Source of the DNA: Clostridia bacterium
GTDB lineage: Bacteria > Bacillota_A > Clostridia > Christensenellales > Borkfalkiaceae
NCBI GenBank assembly: GCA_017621955.1
Contig: JAGASB010000206.1
Span: 1-8,166 of the forward strand
Direction: 5' to 3'
DNA length: 8,166 nt
Shown one piece after another: positions 5,545 through 8,166 of the stretch. The number at the start of each line of letters is the position of its first letter. The stretch's first letter is position 1. The position numbers and the translations under genes were made by a program. Under the pieces are notes generated by a model, which saw only the letters and a program-made list of their open reading frames with translations, made no database searches and was not told where the DNA came from.

Positions 5545-5573
5545 TTGACATATTTCTTTATTATTAGTATAAT
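5545..5573 (+). promoter_or_regulatory. Full-consensus sigma-A promoter of rhaB-tyrS
   Basis: TTGACA (5545-5550) and TATAAT (5568-5573) are perfect hexamers with the optimal 17-base spacer. Transcription would begin near 5580, leaving a leader of only about 23 bases. There is no room for a T-box or other riboswitch, and I see no clear operator palindrome, so the unit looks strongly and constitutively expressed. Confidence 0.88.
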
Positions 5574-5590
5574 AATTATATTGAAAATAT

Positions 5591-5597
5591 AGAGGTG
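5591..5597 (+). promoter_or_regulatory. Shine-Dalgarno fixing the GTG start of rhaB
   Basis: AGAGGTG lies five bases before GTG 5603. A TTG at 5601 overlaps the start but is in another frame. The family N-terminus (a few residues, then AIDIGASSGR) agrees with GTG. Confidence 0.75.
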
Positions 5598-5602
5598 TAA
5601 TT

Positions 5603-7000
5603 GTGGTTAAACAGTATTATCTTGCTATTGATATCGGTGCTTCAAGCGGTAGACATATTATTGGTTACGTTGACAACGGTAAAATGATTCTTGAAGAAGT
5701 TTTTCGTTTCAAAAACGGTGCGGAGAAAATGGGGGACAAACTTGTTTGGAACATTGATTCGCTCTTTAAGAGTATTATAGACGGATTGAAAAAATGTAAA
5801 GAAATTGGCAAAATCCCCGTAAGCATCGGCATTGACACTTGGGGTGTTGATTATGCTTTGCTTGATGAAAATGATAAGTTAATAGGAGAAATATATTCAT
5901 ACCGTGACGAAAGAACGCTTTCGGTTATCGATGAAGTTCATTCGATAGTTTCCGAACGTGAAGCCTATGAAAGAACGGGTATTCAAAAACAAGTTTTTAA
6001 CACAATTTACCAAATTTATTGTGACAAAAAATCGGGAAAACTTGAAAAGGCAAAGTCTTTCCTCATGACTCCTGATTATTTGCACTTCTTACTTACAGGC
6101 GTTAAGAAGAACGAATACACTAACGCTTCAACAACTGGATTATTGAATGCTAAAACTCGTGATTGGGATTATGAAATCATTGAACGCTTAGGGTTAAAGA
6201 AAGAATTATTTAAATCTCTTTCACAACCTGGCACGTTAGTTGGTGGCTTAAAAGATGAAATAGTAAATGAAGTTGGTTTTAATGCTGACGTGTATTTACC
6301 TGCAACTCACGATACGGCTAGTGCTGTAATGGCTGTTCCCAAGACTAAACTTCCACTTTATATTTCAAGTGGAACGTGGTCTCTTATCGGTATTGAATCT
6401 GCAAACGAAAATACTTCTGAGACTGCTTGTGCTTCTGGCTTTACGAACGAAGGGGGATATAATAAAACCATTCGTTTCTTAAAGAACATAATGGGTATGT
6501 GGATGATTCAGTGTGTTAAAAAGGAATTTAATGATAAATATAGTTTTGTTGACTTTGCGTCACTTGCAAAAGAAGCAATAGGTTTTAATAGTACTGTTGA
6601 CGTAAACGATTTATCTTTCTTTGCACCTGATAGTATGATAGATGCAATAAAAAATTATTGCAAGAATACTAATCAGCAAGTGCCCGAAACCGTTGGCGAA
6701 ATTGCGCTTTGTATCTATCAAAGTTTAGCAATAAGCTACAAAACGGCAGTTGAGCAAATAGAATTAATGACAGGAAATAAGGTTAATGAAATTAACATAG
6801 TAGGCGGTGGATGTCAAAACTCATTGCTTAACGAATTAACTGCTAAAATATCAGGTAGAACGGTTGTTGCGGGTCCTGTTGAAGCAACTGCTACGGGCAA
6901 CCTGATTGCGCAAATGCTAGCGCTTAAAGAAATAAGTTCGCTTGAAGAAGGCAAAAACCTTATTAAAGAATCATTTGAAATCAAAGAAATAAAGGCTTAA
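5603..7000 (+). CDS. rhaB: Rhamnulokinase (FGGY carbohydrate kinase)
   Basis: RhaB phosphorylates L-rhamnulose with ATP to L-rhamnulose 1-phosphate, the second step of L-rhamnose catabolism, in the cytoplasm. The 465-residue protein is close to the usual length (E. coli RhaB has 489). The N-terminal ASKHA domain has AIDIGASSGR (8-17) and GIDTWGVDYALL (76-87). TPDYLHFLLTG (156-166) and YTNASTTGLLN (172-182) follow. The hinge region carries PATHDTASAV (233-242), with Asp237 as the expected catalytic base, and ISSGTWSLIG (254-263). The C-terminal domain contains VGGGCQNSLLN (400-410) and the ATGN segment (430-433). These motifs are specific to RhaB among FGGY kinases. The gene is GTG-initiated behind a consensus promoter and is followed after twelve bases by tyrS. 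No rhamnose isomerase, aldolase, transporter or regulator is in view, so the rest of the pathway must be encoded elsewhere. L-fuculokinase is the closest alternative but fits less well. Confidence 0.93.
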   Translation: MVKQYYLAIDIGASSGRHIIGYVDNGKMILEEVFRFKNGAEKMGDKLVWNIDSLFKSIIDGLKKCKEIGKIPVSIGIDTWGVDYALLDENDKLIGEIYSYRDERTLSVIDEVHSIVSEREAYERTGIQKQVFNTIYQIYCDKKSGKLEKAKSFLMTPDYLHFLLTGVKKNEYTNASTTGLLNAKTRDWDYEIIERLGLKKELFKSLSQPGTLVGGLKDEIVNEVGFNADVYLPATHDTASAVMAVPKTKLPLYISSGTWSLIGIESANENTSETACASGFTNEGGYNKTIRFLKNIMGMWMIQCVKKEFNDKYSFVDFASLAKEAIGFNSTVDVNDLSFFAPDSMIDAIKNYCKNTNQQVPETVGEIALCIYQSLAISYKTAVEQIELMTGNKVNEINIVGGGCQNSLLNELTAKISGRTVVAGPVEATATGNLIAQMLALKEISSLEEGKNLIKESFEIKEIKA

Positions 7001-7012
7001 AAGGTGTAAGAT

Positions 7013-8166
7013 ATGAATGGTAACGTATTTGACGTATTAAAGGAAAGAGGATTTATAAAACAAACAATTTACGAAGATGAACTTTATGAAAAATTAGGAA
7101 GTGAAAGCGTTCCGTTTTACATTGGTTTCGACCCAACGGCAGATAGTTTGCATATCGGACACTATATTCCTATTATGGCTATGGCTTGGATGCAAAAATT
7201 CGGACATAAGCCAATTGCGCTTTTTGGTGGCGGAACGGGTATGATTGGTGACCCGTCGGGAAGAAGTGATATGCGTCAAATGATGACCGTAGAAACCATA
7301 AACCACAATATTGAATGCTTCAAAAATCAAATGTCTAGATTTATTAAGTTTGATGGCGATAATGCGGCTGTAATTGCAAACAATGCAGATTGGTTATTAA
7401 ATCTAAACTATGTAAACTTTTTGCGTGACATCGGGGCATACTTTTCTGTAAATAAAATGCTTACAGCAGAATGCTTTAAGCAAAGAATGGAAAAGGGGCT
7501 TACTTTCCTTGAATTTAATTATATGCTTATGCAAGGTTACGACTTTTTGCATTTGTTCAAAGAATACGGTTGTGTGCTTGAAGTGGGTGGGGACGACCAG
7601 TGGAGTAATATGCTTGCAGGTGTTGACCTTATTCGCAGAAAAGAAAAGAAGAGTGCTTTCTGTCTAACTTGTACTTTGCTATTAAATAGCGAAGGCAAAA
7701 AAATGGGCAAGACACAAAAAGGTGCGCTTTGGCTTGATGAAAATAAGTGTTCGGTCTATGATTTTTATCAATATTTCCGTAACGTTGAAGATGTTAAGGT
7801 TGAAGAATGTATGCGTCTTTTAACGTTTATGGATATGGATGAAATCAGAGAACTTACTAAATATAACGACGAGAGAATGAACGTTGCAAAAGAACGCCTT
7901 GCTTTTGAAGTTACTAAGCTTGTTCACGGCGAAGAAAAGGCGCTTTCGGCACAAAAGCAGGCACGTGCGGCATTTGGTGGTGGTAGCTTAGAAGATATGC
8001 CAACAGCAACGATTGATAGTTCAATCACTCTTCTTGCCGACGTGTTGGTTGCTGTTGGTCAAGCAAAATCAAAAGGCGAAGCAAAACGCTTAATTGAAGG
8101 TGGCGGTGTTTCTATTGAGGACAAAAAGATTACTGACCCATTCGGTGCTATTCCGCAAGAATATAT
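7013..8166 (+). CDS. tyrS: Tyrosyl-tRNA synthetase (runs off right edge)
   Basis: This class I aminoacyl-tRNA synthetase attaches tyrosine to tRNA-Tyr. The window shows 384 codons, most of the usual 400-420. ATG 7013 has AAGGTG (7001-7006) six bases upstream. The Rossmann catalytic domain includes [16 protein letters not shown] (35-50) with the HIGH signature at 47-50, [13 protein letters not shown] (72-84), YMLMQGYDF (170-178) with the tyrosine-binding Tyr170, Gln174 and Asp177, and GGDDQWSNM (192-200). The KMSKS loop is KMGKT (230-234), a common variant in TyrRS. A helical anticodon-binding region follows. The S4-like RNA-binding domain is visible at about 340-381 ([20 protein letters not shown], 349-368) and is cut near its end. 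It lies twelve bases behind rhaB and is probably cotranscribed with it. No T-box leader, a frequent control of tyrS in Bacillota, precedes the gene or the operon. Confidence 0.97.
   Translation, partial: MNGNVFDVLKERGFIKQTIYEDELYEKLGSESVPFYIGFDPTADSLHIGHYIPIMAMAWMQKFGHKPIALFGGGTGMIGDPSGRSDMRQMMTVETINHNIECFKNQMSRFIKFDGDNAAVIANNADWLLNLNYVNFLRDIGAYFSVNKMLTAECFKQRMEKGLTFLEFNYMLMQGYDFLHLFKEYGCVLEVGGDDQWSNMLAGVDLIRRKEKKSAFCLTCTLLLNSEGKKMGKTQKGALWLDENKCSVYDFYQYFRNVEDVKVEECMRLLTFMDMDEIRELTKYNDERMNVAKERLAFEVTKLVHGEEKALSAQKQARAAFGGGSLEDMPTATIDSSITLLADVLVAVGQAKSKGEAKRLIEGGGVSIEDKKITDPFGAIPQEY

Noticed and set aside
5897..6085. Minus-strand open frame inside rhaB
   Set aside because: It is antisense to conserved rhamnulokinase sequence, with no ribosome site or known motif.
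7094..7330. Minus-strand open frame inside tyrS
   Set aside because: It is antisense to the TyrRS catalytic core, including the HIGH region, and is a shadow of a highly conserved gene.

Overview
This is an AT-rich, densely coding stretch that reads as a low-GC Bacillota chromosome, most likely an uncultured Clostridia-type gut bacterium. The assignment is an inference. It rests on strong purine-rich Shine-Dalgarno sites, frequent GTG and TTG starts, a Gram-positive-style lipoprotein, a MinD/MinE pair and rhamnose metabolism. There are nine protein genes, two of them cut by the window edges. I see no rRNA, tRNA, CRISPR array, insertion sequence or phage gene.

Layout. 1-525 (minus): start of a secreted lipoprotein running off the left edge, with a near-consensus promoter and palindromes in its leader. 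693-1472 (plus): two half-length TauE/SafE transporter genes back to back, probably one transporter made from two polypeptides. 1700-3214: a Ppx/GppA-family protein started with TTG, behind a promoter whose spacer is filled by an 18-bp palindrome. 3289-4296: a divergent MreB-like actin homologue. 4387-5417: minD and minE, overlapping by four bases. 5603-7000: rhamnulokinase behind a fully consensus sigma-A promoter. 7013 to the right edge: tyrosyl-tRNA synthetase, twelve bases after rhamnulokinase.

How the parts may work together. The mreB-like, minD and minE genes form a cell-shape and division-site cluster; minC, mreC and mreD are not in the window. The ppx-like gene lies directly upstream in the same orientation. 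Terminator-like hairpins separate ppx from mreB and mreB from minD, yet I find no good promoter after either hairpin, so the four genes may be one transcript with internal attenuators. A third terminator closes the cluster after minE. rhaB and tyrS then form an unusual pair of a sugar kinase and a housekeeping synthetase.

The part most worth a second look is the ppx/mreB/min segment. The Ppx homologue carries substitutions in its phosphatase signature and has lost the HD pair of its C-terminal domain. The MreB homologue deviates at three nucleotide-binding loops. MinE lacks the N-terminal membrane-targeting sequence. None of this proves a new system, but together it suggests a divergent version of the shape and division machinery in this lineage.
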